Below, piece by piece: positions 50,328-59,759 of a stretch of 64,000 nucleotides of DNA. Source of the stretch: Arsenicicoccus cauae. Its GTDB lineage: Bacteria > Actinomycetota > Actinomycetes > Actinomycetales > Dermatophilaceae. The position numbers were made by a program, and so were the translations under genes. Under the pieces are notes generated by a model, which was not told the origin of the DNA, did not search any database, and was given only the letters and a program-made list of their open reading frames with translations. The stretch covers positions 1 through 64,000 of the forward strand of contig NZ_WLVL01000019.1 in the NCBI RefSeq assembly GCF_009707125.1. The letters are read 5' to 3'. Numbering within the stretch: the stretch's first letter is position 1; the number at the start of each line of letters is the position of its first letter.

Positions 50328-51466
50328 GGCCTCGCCTCCGGGACGACCTCGACGAGGAGCGGCAGGCCGGGGCCGGGGCGCACCCCGGCGTCGCCGTCGT
50401 GCGTGAGGGCGGGCAGGACGACGGGGCGTCCGTCACCCTCCGGGGACAGGACGGCCACCTGACCGACCCGCCTCACGCCGAGGGATCTGGTGAGGTGGAT
50501 CACCAGGCGCAGACCGCTCCGCGCCTGCGCCCACACCGCGGACGGTGGCATCGCCGCCAGGGCACCGAGGGCCTCGAGCCGGGAGACCACGTCCGTCGCG
50601 GAGTTCGCGTGCACGGTGCCGCAGCCGCCCTCGTGGCCCGTGTTGAGGGCCGTGAGCAGCTCACGCACCTCGCCACCGCGGACCTCACCCACGACCAGGC
50701 GGTCCGGCCGCATCCTGAGCGCCTGCCGCACGAGGGCGGTGAGGTCGACTCCCCCGGCCCCCTCGACGTTGGGGTGGCGGGCCTGCAGCCGGACCACGTG
50801 GGGGTGGCGCGGTGCGAGCTCGCAGGCGTCCTCGACGAGGACGATGCGCTCCTGCGCGGGGACCAGCGACAGCATCGCGGCGAGCAGGGTGGTCTTGCCG
50901 CTGCCCGTGCCACCGGTGACGAGGTGGGCGACCCGGCGTGCCACGACGCCCCGCAGGGCGCGGGCGATCCAGGGGTCGACCGCGCCACGGGCCTCCAGGT
51001 CGTCCAGGGTCCATGACTCGGAGCGGGGCACGCGCAGGGACACATGGGTGCCGCCGGGGCTGATGGCCCCCACCACCGCGTGCAGGCGCACCCCCGACGG
51101 GAGGACGGCATCCACCCAGGGGCTGGCGTCGTCGAGCCGTCGACCGACCAGGCCCGCCAGCCGGGCGGCCAGGGCCCGCACCGCTCGGTCCTCACCGAGG
51201 TCCAGCGGCACCCGCTCCAGACCCGCTCCTCGGTCGACCCACACCTCGCGCGGGCCGTTGACCAGGACGTCCGTGACACCGGGCTCCCGGAGCAGGACCT
51301 CCAGCGGACCGGCGCCCAACGTGTCGCGCAACACCCGGCCCAGCTCGTCACGCACCCCCTGCGAGCCGAGCACCACCCGATCACCAGCGACAGCCTCGCG
51401 CACGCGACCGACGTCAGGCCCCACGCCCTGCTCGATGTCGGTCCAGGCCCCCGGCGGCAGACTCAT
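50324..51466 (-). CDS. tadA: Tad pilus assembly ATPase TadA/CpaF
   Basis: A 380-residue secretion ATPase. Walker A is GGTGSGKTTLL, Asp-box IVLVEDACEL, Walker B RPDRLVVGEVRGGE and the His box GGCGTVHANS are intact, so the motor is probably functional. ATG 51466 overlaps the ssd stop (ATGA). Length matches actinobacterial members (Rv3659c-like). Powers assembly of Flp-type pili or related secretion. Confidence 0.95.
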   Translation of the reverse strand: MSLPPGAWTDIEQGVGPDVGRVREAVAGDRVVLGSQGVRDELGRVLRDTLGAGPLEVLLREPGVTDVLVNGPREVWVDRGAGLERVPLDLGEDRAVRALAARLAGLVGRRLDDASPWVDAVLPSGVRLHAVVGAISPGGTHVSLRVPRSESWTLDDLEARGAVDPWIARALRGVVARRVAHLVTGGTGSGKTTLLAAMLSLVPAQERIVLVEDACELAPRHPHVVRLQARHPNVEGAGGVDLTALVRQALRMRPDRLVVGEVRGGEVRELLTALNTGHEGGCGTVHANSATDVVSRLEALGALAAMPPSAVWAQARSGLRLVIHLTRSLGVRRVGQVAVLSPEGDGRPVVLPALTHDGDAGVRPGPGLPLLVEVVPEARP

Positions 51467-52173
51467 GCCGCACGCTCCTCGAGGACGGCGGCGAGGAGCA
51501 CCTCGTCGGCGAGGTCCCGCAGGGGCCCTCGGACGCTGCCGGGCACCACACCGCGGTCCAGGCAGGCCTGCACCCCGCGGTCGCTGCGCAGCACTCCGAG
51601 CATCGGCAGGTGGAGCAGGTCGGCGATGCAGGCCGCCGCGTCCATCCCCTCCGTGCGGGCCACGACACCCGCTCCCACCGCCGTGACCTGGCGCAGCAGC
51701 ACGGAAACCGCGGCTGCAGCGGCCACCTGGCTCGCTGCCCCACCGGCCACCACCGCGAGCAGGTCGTGCCCGAGCACGGCGGCGGGCCAGCCTGAGGACA
51801 CGGTCGGCGGGAGGTCGTGGACCACCACGTCGACGCACCCGTCCAGTCCGCGGCGCAGTGCCTCCATCGCGTCCGGGGGTACCTCGTGGGGCTGCCGCCG
51901 GTCGCACGCCACGACGCCGACGCCGCGCACCACCGGCAGTGCGGGCAGGAGCTCGGTCCCGTCGAGGGCGCCCCGGGCCCGGTGCAGGTCGGGCCACCGC
52001 AGTCCCGCGACCTGCTCGGCCCCCAGCACCACGTCCAGCCCCCCGCCGGCGCTGCGATGGTCGACGCAGACCACGCTGCGCCCCGACTGGGCGGCCCGCA
52101 GGCCGAGCGCCGCCACCAGCGAGCTGGCGCCCAGGCCGCCACTCGCGCCTTGCACCCCGATCGAGATCGTCAT
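51463..52173 (-). CDS. ssd: Ssd/CpaE-like MinD-family protein
   Basis: A 236-residue MinD-superfamily protein, first gene of the tad operon. The P-loop region reads GASGGLGASSL: the lysine of KGGxGKT/S is missing, as in other actinobacterial Ssd proteins. CVDHRSAGGGLDVVL and VVHDLPPTVSSGW are the switch and downstream motifs. Related CpaE proteins localise the Tad machine; Ssd of M. tuberculosis also affects septum formation. ATG 52173 gives direct entry into the fold; the N-terminal receiver-like domain of longer CpaE proteins is absent. Confidence 0.85.
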   Translation of the reverse strand: MTISIGVQGASGGLGASSLVAALGLRAAQSGRSVVCVDHRSAGGGLDVVLGAEQVAGLRWPDLHRARGALDGTELLPALPVVRGVGVVACDRRQPHEVPPDAMEALRRGLDGCVDVVVHDLPPTVSSGWPAAVLGHDLLAVVAGGAASQVAAAAAVSVLLRQVTAVGAGVVARTEGMDAAACIADLLHLPMLGVLRSDRGVQACLDRGVVPGSVRGPLRDLADEVLLAAVLEERAA

Positions 52174-52662
52174 GCGGTCAGGGTGGCGGCTGCCTTCGGC
52201 ATCGAGCGAGCGGAGGGGCCGCCCCTGTGGACAACGGGCCACGGGAACGCGACGACCTGGGGACAACTGCGTCGGGAAGTGACCAGTCGCGGACGAAGGG
52301 GCGCACCAGCCCCGCCCGGAAGTGACCAGTCGGCGGAGGGGTGCGGACATGGGGCGACCCCCGTCGGGGGGGGGTGACGGGGGTCGCCGTGCATAGGCTC
52401 TGGGGGGGAAGAGCCCATGCACTGCGCTCGACCCGAAGGGAGCGCGTACATCCATGATGCGTCGGACCCGGACAAATGACTAGTTAGCACCTCCATGACG
52501 GCCTGAAAGTCACCCGTATGGCCTACGTGGATGCACTCAGCGAGGCCCTACATCGATGAAGGTGACTCCGTGGCTTGTCATGACTAGTCCGACGTCGGGG
52601 GCCGACGGCCACCAGGGACGACGCCGACCGGGTAACGGCGTCGGTCCACGGCGGCCCAGCCG
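52174..52662. other. Gene-free region upstream of ssd with short repeats
   Basis: About 490 bases with no supported gene. Actinobacterial relatives often carry a HAD-type phosphatase gene here; none is visible. It contains the two GGAAGTGACCAGTCG repeats, a poly-G run (52366-52375), and a lower-GC stretch at about 52470-52610 with two copies of ATGACTAGT (52477-52485 and 52579-52587). The ssd promoter should be in the first part. Confidence 0.45.
52274..52333. repeat. Two copies of GGAAGTGACCAGTCG
   Basis: GGGAAGTGACCAGTCG (52274-52289) and GGAAGTGACCAGTCGG (52318-52333) are direct repeats 44 bp apart. Each closely matches one arm of the 44-bp palindrome at 59760-59803 (GGGAGGTGACCACTCGGCG). 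Confidence 0.65.
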
Positions 52663-53511
52663 TCACCCGAGCCGACCCGTGAGGACGGCGTCCGCCACCC
52701 GGGTGCCCTCCGCCGCCGCCGCGACCATCGCCTCGCAGCAGTGCAGCAGCCACAGCCGCACCCCGTCCTGCGTCCCCGTGGCATAGGCGGCGAGCGCCCC
52801 GACGTACGCCGTCTGACCGAGGGACCGGTGACCGGCCTCGGGCACGGCGACCCCGGTGGGGTCGAGGCCCCCCGCCTGCACGACCACCCGCTCCAGCGCC
52901 CGCGCCACCAGACCGTTGCCGCGCTCGAACGGCCGCACCACGGCCACCTCGGCGTGCACGAGCGCGCCGACCACGCCCGCGGGCACCGGCCCCACCGCAC
53001 GCAGCAGCCCGACGATCCCGTCCAACCTCCCCGCGACGAGGCGGGCGTCGACCGGCTCGCCCAGCTCGACGAGCTCGGCACAGCCCACCCCCGGGTCGCG
53101 AGGACGCCCGAGCCCCGACGCCGCGACCCCCAGCGGCGTCGCGGCCGCCGTGTGCAGCCTCGCCACCACCTGCCTCGGCGCGGCCGAGAGGACGCCGCGC
53201 AGGTGCTCGGCCTCGGCGGTCACCTGCACCGCCCCGCGCACCACCTGCTCGTCGGGCAGCGGGTCCGCGCGCCACGTCAGTGCGCCCCGGCTGAGGTCGC
53301 GGACGGTCTCGAGGGGGAGCTGGATCCCGTCCAGGAAGGCGTTCTCCCGAGCCCCCCGCACCCGCGACTCGGCGGCGGCCTCGGGGATGCGGCGACGCAA
53401 CGCCTGGTGCCAGCGGAGCCGGGTGCAGGCCTCGCGGGCCTCCTCGACCGCGTCACTCACCCCCGGCAGGCGCAGCAGGGGCTCGACGGAGATGGCGACG
53501 GGGGAGCTCAC
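52663..53511 (-). CDS. Fic-fold protein with degenerate active site (Rv3662c-like)
   Basis: A 282-residue protein. VHAEVAVVRPFERGNGLVAR corresponds to the Fic motif HPFx(D/E)GNGRxxR, but the catalytic His is Arg and the GNGR arginine is Leu, so AMP transfer is unlikely. RENAFLDGIQLPLETVRDL recalls the region before the Fic core. It neighbours ssd as Rv3662c does in mycobacteria. Probably a structural or binding derivative of Fic. ATG/GTG choice at 53511 gives MSSPVAISVEP. Confidence 0.7.
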   Translation of the reverse strand: MSSPVAISVEPLLRLPGVSDAVEEAREACTRLRWHQALRRRIPEAAAESRVRGARENAFLDGIQLPLETVRDLSRGALTWRADPLPDEQVVRGAVQVTAEAEHLRGVLSAAPRQVVARLHTAAATPLGVAASGLGRPRDPGVGCAELVELGEPVDARLVAGRLDGIVGLLRAVGPVPAGVVGALVHAEVAVVRPFERGNGLVARALERVVVQAGGLDPTGVAVPEAGHRSLGQTAYVGALAAYATGTQDGVRLWLLHCCEAMVAAAAEGTRVADAVLTGRLG

Positions 53512-53536
53512 GGGGTCAGCCTAGGGACTCACGCCC

Positions 53537-53542
53537 TACCAT
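53537..53542 (+). promoter_or_regulatory. -10 box (TACCAT) of a leaderless kinase transcript
   Basis: TACCAT ends exactly 6 nt before ATG 53549. No Shine-Dalgarno is present. Confidence 0.5.
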
Positions 53543-53548
53543 CGGTCC

Positions 53549-54745
53549 ATGCTCGAAGGGCCCGCGCGCAGCTCCGCCGTGCTGGTCGCTGTCCTCGCGG
53601 CCCTCCTGGTCGTCGCCGCGTGGTTGGCGCTGCGGGTCGTGCGCGTGCGGCGCACCTTCTCCTCGCCCGCCGAGGAGGCCACGTATGACGCCCTCCACAC
53701 CGCGGGGCTCGCTGCACCGCACCTCAAGGACGGTCTCACGCCCGAGGGCAGCGCGAGAGCCGCGCGACACCTGCGAGCCCTGCTCGGGGTCCCCGCCCTC
53801 GCGATCCTGGACACCCAGACGCTGCTCGGATGGGACGGCACGGGCGAGCGGCACGCCCCCGGTGCCGTCGACCTCGTCGCTCAGGTCCTCGCCACGGGGG
53901 ACCTCGAGGTGCTGCGAGGGCTGGCCTGCGTCGACGAGGACTGCCTCATCCGGTCGGCCGTGGCGGCCCCGATCGTCAGCGACGACACCGTCATCGGGGC
54001 CCTCGTGGCCTATGCCCCGGACGTGAGCTACGGCCTGGCGCGCGCCACCCGCGAGGTCGCGAGCTGGGTCTCCACCAACGTCGAGCTCGCCGAGCTGAGC
54101 CGCCAGCGCACGCGCACCATGGAGGCCGAGCTGCTGGCGCTGCGGGCCCAGATCTCCCCGCACTTCGTCTACAACTCGCTCGCCGCGATCGCGAGCTTCG
54201 TCCGCACCGACCCCGTCCGGGCCCGCGAGCTGCTGCTGGAGTTCGCCGACTTCACGCGCTACTCCTTCCGCAGCGGCGGCGCCTTCACCACGCTCGAGGA
54301 GGAGCTGGTCAACATCCAGCGCTACCTCACCCTCGAGCAGGCCCGCTTCGGGCCGCGGCTCAAGGTCGACCTCGACATCGCGCCGGAGGTGCTGGGCAGT
54401 GCCGTCCCCTACCTGTCGGTCCAGCCGCTCGTCGAGAACGCCGTCCGCCACGGCCTCGAGCGCAAGGTGGGCGACGGAACCATCCGGATCACCGCGCGCG
54501 ACCTCGGCACCGTCACCCAGGTCATCGTGGAGGACGACGGCGCGGGGTCCGACCCGGAGCGCGTCAGATCGGTCCTCTCCGGGGAGCACGACGGCGACAA
54601 CGTGGGCCTCGGCAACGTGGACGCCCGCCTGCGCCAGGTCTATGGCGACGCCCACGGCGTCGTGGTCGAAACCGCGCCAGGGGCGGGCACCCGGGTGACC
54701 TTCACCGTGCCCAAGTGGGCTCCCGGCGTGCACGCGGGACAATAG
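53549..54745 (+). CDS. LytS/YpdA-type sensor histidine kinase
   Basis: A 398-residue kinase with one N-terminal helix (about 8-30), a GAF-like domain (about 60-175), a His_kinase domain with LRAQISPHFVYNSLAAIASF (phospho-His) and an ATPase domain with VQPLVENAVRHGLE and GLGNVDARLRQVYG. This architecture, with the PHFVYN H-box, belongs to kinases paired with LytTR regulators. The response regulator follows after 8 bp. Leaderless start supported by the -10 box. Likely senses a metabolite imported by the downstream symporters (for example acetate or pyruvate), by context. Confidence 0.92.
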   Translation: MLEGPARSSAVLVAVLAALLVVAAWLALRVVRVRRTFSSPAEEATYDALHTAGLAAPHLKDGLTPEGSARAARHLRALLGVPALAILDTQTLLGWDGTGERHAPGAVDLVAQVLATGDLEVLRGLACVDEDCLIRSAVAAPIVSDDTVIGALVAYAPDVSYGLARATREVASWVSTNVELAELSRQRTRTMEAELLALRAQISPHFVYNSLAAIASFVRTDPVRARELLLEFADFTRYSFRSGGAFTTLEEELVNIQRYLTLEQARFGPRLKVDLDIAPEVLGSAVPYLSVQPLVENAVRHGLERKVGDGTIRITARDLGTVTQVIVEDDGAGSDPERVRSVLSGEHDGDNVGLGNVDARLRQVYGDAHGVVVETAPGAGTRVTFTVPKWAPGVHAGQ

Positions 54746-54753
54746 GGGGCACC

Positions 54754-55548
54754 ATGGCCGAGCAGCACGCAGACGTGACCCGACCTCGCCTCGCCGCGCT
54801 CGTCGTCGACGACGAGCCACCGGCGCGGGACGAGCTCGCCTACCTGCTGGGGGAGGACCCCCGGCTCGGGCGGATCCACCTCGCGGGCAGCGGCGCCGAG
54901 GCCCTCACGATCCTGGCCCAGCACGCCGTGGACGTCGTGTTCTGCGACATCAGCATGCCGGGGCAGGACGGTCTCGAGGTGGCGCGGGCGGCCGCCGCCC
55001 AGCCCGAGCCGCCGTCCTTCGTCTTCGTGACCGCCCACGACCAGCACGCCGTCGACGCCTTCGAGGTCGACGCGATCGACTACGTCCTCAAGCCCGTCCG
55101 CGAGGAGCGCCTGGCCGAGGCCGTCCGCCGGGTCGTGGCTGCGCGGCCCGCGCCCGCGCCGCCACCCGCCCCGACGCAGCCTCAGGACGACGACGAGGTC
55201 ATCCCGGTCGAGCTCGCCGGCGTCACGACCTTCGTCAAGCGGTCCTCCGTCATCTACGCCCAGGCGCAGGGCGACTACACGCGCCTGCACACCCGCGACA
55301 GCAACCACCTCGTGCGCATCCCGCTGTCCACCCTCGAGGAGCGCTGGGCCTCGGCCGGGTTCGCCCGCATCCACCGCAGCACGCTGGTGTCCCTGGGCCA
55401 CGTCACCCAGGTGCGCACCGACAAGGGCCACTGCTCGGTCCTGCTCGGCCCCGTGGAGCTGCAGGTCTCGCGGCGTCACACCCGCGCCCTGCGGGACCGG
55501 CTCGGCCGGCCGGGCGAGGCCCGGCGCCGGGAGAGCCCGACGGCGTGA
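54754..55548 (+). CDS. LytTR-family response regulator
   Basis: A 264-residue regulator: receiver domain (about 12-130) with VVDDEPPARDELAYLL and phospho-acceptor Asp in DVVFCDISMPGQDG, a Pro-rich linker, then a LytTR DNA-binding domain (about 155-255) with IYAQAQGDYTRLHT and FARIHRSTLVSLGHV. Pairs with the upstream kinase. The 55545 gene starts in its stop codon (GTGA), so the two-component genes and the transporter genes form one operon. Confidence 0.94.
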   Translation: MAEQHADVTRPRLAALVVDDEPPARDELAYLLGEDPRLGRIHLAGSGAEALTILAQHAVDVVFCDISMPGQDGLEVARAAAAQPEPPSFVFVTAHDQHAVDAFEVDAIDYVLKPVREERLAEAVRRVVAARPAPAPPPAPTQPQDDDEVIPVELAGVTTFVKRSSVIYAQAQGDYTRLHTRDSNHLVRIPLSTLEERWASAGFARIHRSTLVSLGHVTQVRTDKGHCSVLLGPVELQVSRRHTRALRDRLGRPGEARRRESPTA

Positions 55549-56000
55549 CCAGCCCGACACCGCCGCGCGTCCGGATCACCTCGCCCCGGCGCAACGCCGC
55601 CCGACGCACAGCTGATGCCCGACCCAGCACGCGGGAGATCGACGAGGACACCGGCCTCGGGCAGGTCTACATGCGCACCTATCTGCGCGAGCTGCGTCGA
55701 CTGGTCGCGGCCGCCCTGGCCTCCGTCGTCACGCTGCTCGTGGGGCTTCCCCTGACCTTCGCGGCCGTGCCCGGGGCCGCCGACCTGCGGCTGCGGTCCG
55801 GCGTCACGGTGGCCTGGCTCCTGGTCGGTGTCGTCATCTACCCCGCCCTGTGGGTCCTCGGCCGGGCGTACTCCCGGGCGGTCGAGCGCGTGGAGCGCGA
55901 CTTCGCCCGCGCCGTCGCCCGCGACGACGCCGCACCGCCCGTCAGCGAGTCCACCGGCGGCGGGTCCACCGGCGGCGGGTCCACCGGCGACGCGTCGTGA
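55545..56000 (+). CDS. Small membrane protein preceding the symporter (DUF485-like position)
   Basis: A 151-residue protein with an Arg-rich N-terminus, two helices (about 55-75 and 88-108), and a tail with three GGGST-type repeats from a 15-bp tandem repeat (about 55955-55995). In acetate-symporter operons a small two-helix DUF485 protein normally occupies this place, and the second pair downstream has a clear one; this protein looks like a divergent version. GTG start 55545 and GTGA overlaps on both sides. Confidence 0.7.
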   Translation: MTSPTPPRVRITSPRRNAARRTADARPSTREIDEDTGLGQVYMRTYLRELRRLVAAALASVVTLLVGLPLTFAAVPGAADLRLRSGVTVAWLLVGVVIYPALWVLGRAYSRAVERVERDFARAVARDDAAPPVSESTGGGSTGGGSTGDAS

Positions 56001-57561
56001 CGGCGACCCTGCAGCCGGCATACGGCATCGTCGCCGTGGCGACGGTCTGCCTGCTGACGCTCGGCCTCGGGCTGCTCGGCGCCCGCTCGAGCCGCACCAC
56101 GAGCGACTTCTACGTCGCCTCGCGGGCGATCTCGCCGCGGCGCAACGCCGCCGCCATCACCGGCGAGTACCTCTCGGCCGCCAGCTTCCTCGGCGTGGCC
56201 GGCTCCTGTGGGCCGACGGCGCGGACCGCCTGTGGCTGCCGGTGGGCTACACGGTCGGCTACCTCATGCTGCTCGTCCTCATCGCGGCCCCGCTGCGCCG
56301 GTCGGGGGCCTACACGCTGCCGGACTTCGCCGAGGACCGCCTCGAGAGTCGACGCGTGCGCCGGGTCGTGTCCCTGCTCGTGGTAGTCATCGGCTGGGTC
56401 TATCTCCTCGTGCAGCTGCAGGCGGCGGACCTCACGCTGCGCTTCCTCACCGGCGCACCCCCCTGGCTCGGTGGGGTACTCGTCGGCACCGTGGTGCTCA
56501 CCGTCGTGAGCGCGGGCGGCATGCGCACCATCACGCTCGTCCAGTCCTGGCACTACTGGCTCAAGCTGGCGGCGCTGTGGCTGCCGGCCCTCGTGCTGCT
56601 CGTCGTGTGGGTCCGCTCGGGCGCCCCCGGGCCGGACCTGCCCCCGGAGCGGCTCGAGACCTGGTCCGAGCCGCTTCGCGGGTATGCCGGAGGAGCCCAC
56701 CCCCTCTACACCGTCTGGTCGACCCTGCTGGGCCAGGCGCTCGGGACGATGGCCCTGCCCCACGTCGTCGTGCGCTACTACACGATCCGTGACGGGCGTG
56801 CGGCCAGGCGCACGACCGTCACGGTGATCGGCCTGATCGCCGCGTTCTACCTCGCGCTGCCGCTCTACGGCATCCTCGGCCGCGTCTACGTCCCCTCGCT
56901 GCCCGCGGGCGCCTCCACCGACACCGTCATGCTGCGACTGCCGTCGAGCGCCCTGCCCGGGGGGACGGGCGACACCCTGACGACCCTGATCGCGGCCGGA
57001 GCGTTCGTCGCGTTCCTGTCGACCGCGAGCGGCCTCGTCGTCGCCGTGGCCGGCGTGGTCGACCAGGACATCGTCGGACCGGCCCTGCTGCGGGTGACCG
57101 GCGGTGATGTCGACCGGCTGCACAGCTTCCGCGTGTCCGTCGCGGTCGCCGTGCTCGTCCCCCTCGCAGTGGCCCACCTCATCCCGCACGTGGGCGTCAA
57201 CACGCTCGTCGGCATGGTCTTCGCCGTGACGGCGTCGACCTTCGCGCCGTTGCTGGTGCTCGGCGTGTGGTGGCCGCGTCTGTCACGCGCCGGCACCCTC
57301 GCCTCCATCGGCGTCGGCGCCGCCCTCACCGTCAGCGCCTCGCTGATCAGCCTCACCGGGCCAGGCGGCGACGGCTGGGCAGGCGCCCTGACCGCGGCCC
57401 CCGCCGCGTGGACCGCCCCCGCGGCCTTCCTGGTCGCCGTGGTCGTGTCCCTGCTGACGCCGGGCAGCGTCCCGCGCGGCACCTCCCGCACCATGGTGCG
57501 GCTGCACACCCCCGAGGACGTGCGCCTCGACCGGTCCGCGCGCCGGTCCGCCGCCCGGTGA
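55997..57561 (+). pseudogene. Sodium:solute symporter (acetate permease type), frameshifted
   Basis: GTG 55997 opens a frame with TSDFYVASRAISPRRNAAAI and GEYLSAASFLGVAG, the classic SSS start. At about 56204-56206 the frame is lost. It resumes in another frame with LWADGADRLWLPVGYTVGYL and runs through GGMRTITLVQSWHYWLKLAA, GTMALPHVVVRYYTI and FLSTASGLVVAVAG to a stop at 57561. Comparison with the intact symporter downstream suggests that one base is missing in the codon after GVAG. It is either a real inactivation or a base-call error; everything else is well preserved. Confidence 0.85.
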
Positions 57562-57738
57562 CGGGCCGCCGTCGGGTCGGGCGTCTCGGCGGACGACCTG
57601 GTCCGGACCGCTTGCCGAGCCTCACCGACCGCTCGGCCCGTCGTGATCGCGTGCCTCTCGTCCACGGCCGGTGGCCAGACACACAATGACGGTCGGCACG
57701 ACGACGTGCCGATCCCCCACTCCCGCAGGAGGCACCGC

Positions 57739-58083
57739 GTGAGCGCCACCAAGCCCACCCGCGACTACAGCGCCGCCTATAGCGACGTGCAGAGGTCGCC
57801 CGAGTTCCAGGAGCTGCGCTCGCGGCTGCGGTCCTTCGTCTTCCCCATGACCGGCGCGTTCCTCGCCTGGTACTTCCTCTACGTCATCTGCGCCGCGTTC
57901 TTCCCGGCATTCATGAGCACGAAGGTGATGGGCAACATCAACATCGGCCTGATCTTCGGCTTCCTGCAGTTCATCACCACCTTCGCGATCACCATCGTCT
58001 ACGTCCGCTGGGCCGACCGGGTGTTCGACCCCCGGGCCGAGCGGGTCCACCAGATGGTCGAGGAGAAGGGCCTGGACGACTGA
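57739..58083 (+). CDS. DUF485 membrane protein
   Basis: A 114-residue protein with the DUF485 pattern: SPEFQELRSRLRSFVFPMTG, first helix FLAWYFLYVICAAFFPAFM, second helix IGLIFGFLQFITTFAITIVY, then VRWADRVFDPRAERV. GTG 57739 has AGGAGG 6 nt upstream. Its stop overlaps the start of the symporter (TGATG). Companion of acetate/pyruvate symporters (YjcH-like), role uncertain. Confidence 0.92.
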   Translation: MSATKPTRDYSAAYSDVQRSPEFQELRSRLRSFVFPMTGAFLAWYFLYVICAAFFPAFMSTKVMGNINIGLIFGFLQFITTFAITIVYVRWADRVFDPRAERVHQMVEEKGLDD

Positions 58084-59744
58084 TGACCACCACGATCCCC
58101 GCGGGCATGGTCCCCGCCGCCGCCAGCAGCCAGGTCGGCTCTCCGCTGCTCAACATCGCCATCTTCGCGATCTTCGTCATCGTCACCCTGGCCGTCGTCA
58201 TCCGGGTCTCGGTGGGCAGGAAGAAGACCGCCGGCGAGTACTACACCGGCGGCGCAGCCTTCTCCGGGCGGCAGAACGGCATCGCCATCGCGGGCGACTA
58301 CCTGTCCGCCGCGAGCTTCCTCGGCATCGCCGGCGCCATCGCCGTCGCCGGCTACGACGGCTTCCTGTACTCCATCGGCTTCCTCGTCGCCTGGCTGGTG
58401 GCGTTGCTCCTGGTCGCGGAGCTGCTGCGCAACACGGGCCGGTTCACGATGGCGGACGTGCTGTCCTTCCGGCTGCGCCAGCGTCCGGTGCGCATGGCCG
58501 CCGCCACGTCGACCCTCGCCGTGTCCTTCTTCTACCTCCTCGCCCAGATGGCCGGCGCCGGTGGCCTCGTGTCGCTGCTGCTCGGCGTCAAGTCCTGGGC
58601 CGGGCAGGCGATCGTCATCGCGATCGTCGGCATCCTGATGATCACCTACGTCCTCATCGGCGGGATGAAGGGCACCACCTGGGTGCAGATCATCAAGGCC
58701 TGCCTGCTCATCGCCGGCGCCGGGCTCATCACCGTCTGGGTGCTCGGCAAGTTCGGCTTCAACCTGTCGCAGGTGATGCAGAGCGCCGTCGACAGGTCGC
58801 CCAAGGTCGGCGAGAAGCTCCTCAACCCCGGCCTGAAGTACGGCAAGACCACCATGACCAAGATCGACTTCATCTCGCTGTCGATGGCCCTGGTGCTCGG
58901 CACCGCCGGCCTGCCGCACGTGCTCATGCGCTTCTACACGGTCCCCACGTCCAAGGAGGCCCGCAAGTCGGTCGAATGGGCGATCTGGCTGATCGGCCTC
59001 TTCTACCTGTTCACCCTGGTCATCGGCTTCGGCGCGGCCGGCCTGGTCGGCCCCGGCGCCATCCTGGCCGCTCCCGGCAAGGAGAACTCCGCGGCGCCGC
59101 TGCTGGCCTTCCACCTCGGCGGCTCGGTCTTCCTCGGGATCATCTCCGCGATCGCCTTCGCCACCATCCTCGCCGTGGTGGCCGGCCTCACCATCACCAC
59201 CTCGGCGACGTTCGCGCACGACATCTACAACATGGTGATCAAGGAGGGCAAGGCCACCCAGGAGCAGGAGGTCAAGGTCGCCCGCCGCGCCGCCATCGCC
59301 GGTGGTGTCGTCGCGATCATCGGCGGCATCCTCGCGAACGGGCAGAACATCGCCTTCCTCGTCGCCCTGGCGTTCGCGGTCGCCGCGAGCGCCAACCTCC
59401 CGACGATCCTCTACTCGTTGTTCTGGTCGAAGTTCACGACCCGAGGAGCGCTCTGGTCGATCTACGGCGGGCTCGGGTCGGCGATGCTGCTCATCCTGTT
59501 CAGCCCCGTGGTGTCCGGCAAGGTCGACGCGACCGGCAAGAGCCTGTCGATGATCACCAACCCCGCGATCGACTTCCACTGGTTCCCCCTGGACAACCCC
59601 GGCATCGTCTCCATCCCGCTGGGCTTCCTGCTCGGGTGGCTGGGCTCGATCACCGACAAGGAGAAGCCCAACGCCGAGAAGTACGCCGAGATGGAGGTCC
59701 GGTCCCTGTCCGGCCACGGCACCGCGGGCGCGATCCAGCACTGA
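58083..59744 (+). CDS. actP: Cation/acetate symporter
   Basis: A 553-residue SSS transporter with about 13-14 helices. GEYYTGGAAFSGRQNGIAIA and GDYLSAASFLGIAGAIAVAG near the N-terminus, GGMKGTTWVQIIKACLL, GTAGLPHVLMRFYTVPTSKE and SATFAHDIYNMV are ActP landmarks. Imports acetate or related short carboxylates with sodium or protons. Overlaps the DUF485 gene (TGATG). A 44-bp palindrome follows its stop. Confidence 0.93.
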   Translation: MTTTIPAGMVPAAASSQVGSPLLNIAIFAIFVIVTLAVVIRVSVGRKKTAGEYYTGGAAFSGRQNGIAIAGDYLSAASFLGIAGAIAVAGYDGFLYSIGFLVAWLVALLLVAELLRNTGRFTMADVLSFRLRQRPVRMAAATSTLAVSFFYLLAQMAGAGGLVSLLLGVKSWAGQAIVIAIVGILMITYVLIGGMKGTTWVQIIKACLLIAGAGLITVWVLGKFGFNLSQVMQSAVDRSPKVGEKLLNPGLKYGKTTMTKIDFISLSMALVLGTAGLPHVLMRFYTVPTSKEARKSVEWAIWLIGLFYLFTLVIGFGAAGLVGPGAILAAPGKENSAAPLLAFHLGGSVFLGIISAIAFATILAVVAGLTITTSATFAHDIYNMVIKEGKATQEQEVKVARRAAIAGGVVAIIGGILANGQNIAFLVALAFAVAASANLPTILYSLFWSKFTTRGALWSIYGGLGSAMLLILFSPVVSGKVDATGKSLSMITNPAIDFHWFPLDNPGIVSIPLGFLLGWLGSITDKEKPNAEKYAEMEVRSLSGHGTAGAIQH

Positions 59745-59759
59745 CCCGCCCCCCACCAT

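Noticed and set aside
52174-52662. HAD phosphatase gene expected between ssd and the Fic-like gene
   Set aside because: No frame with HAD motifs (DxDxT) is present on either strand.
56190-56220. Programmed frameshift in symporter 1
   Set aside because: No slippery heptamer or downstream pseudoknot candidate is apparent, and the intact paralogue has no such site; mutation or sequencing error is simpler.
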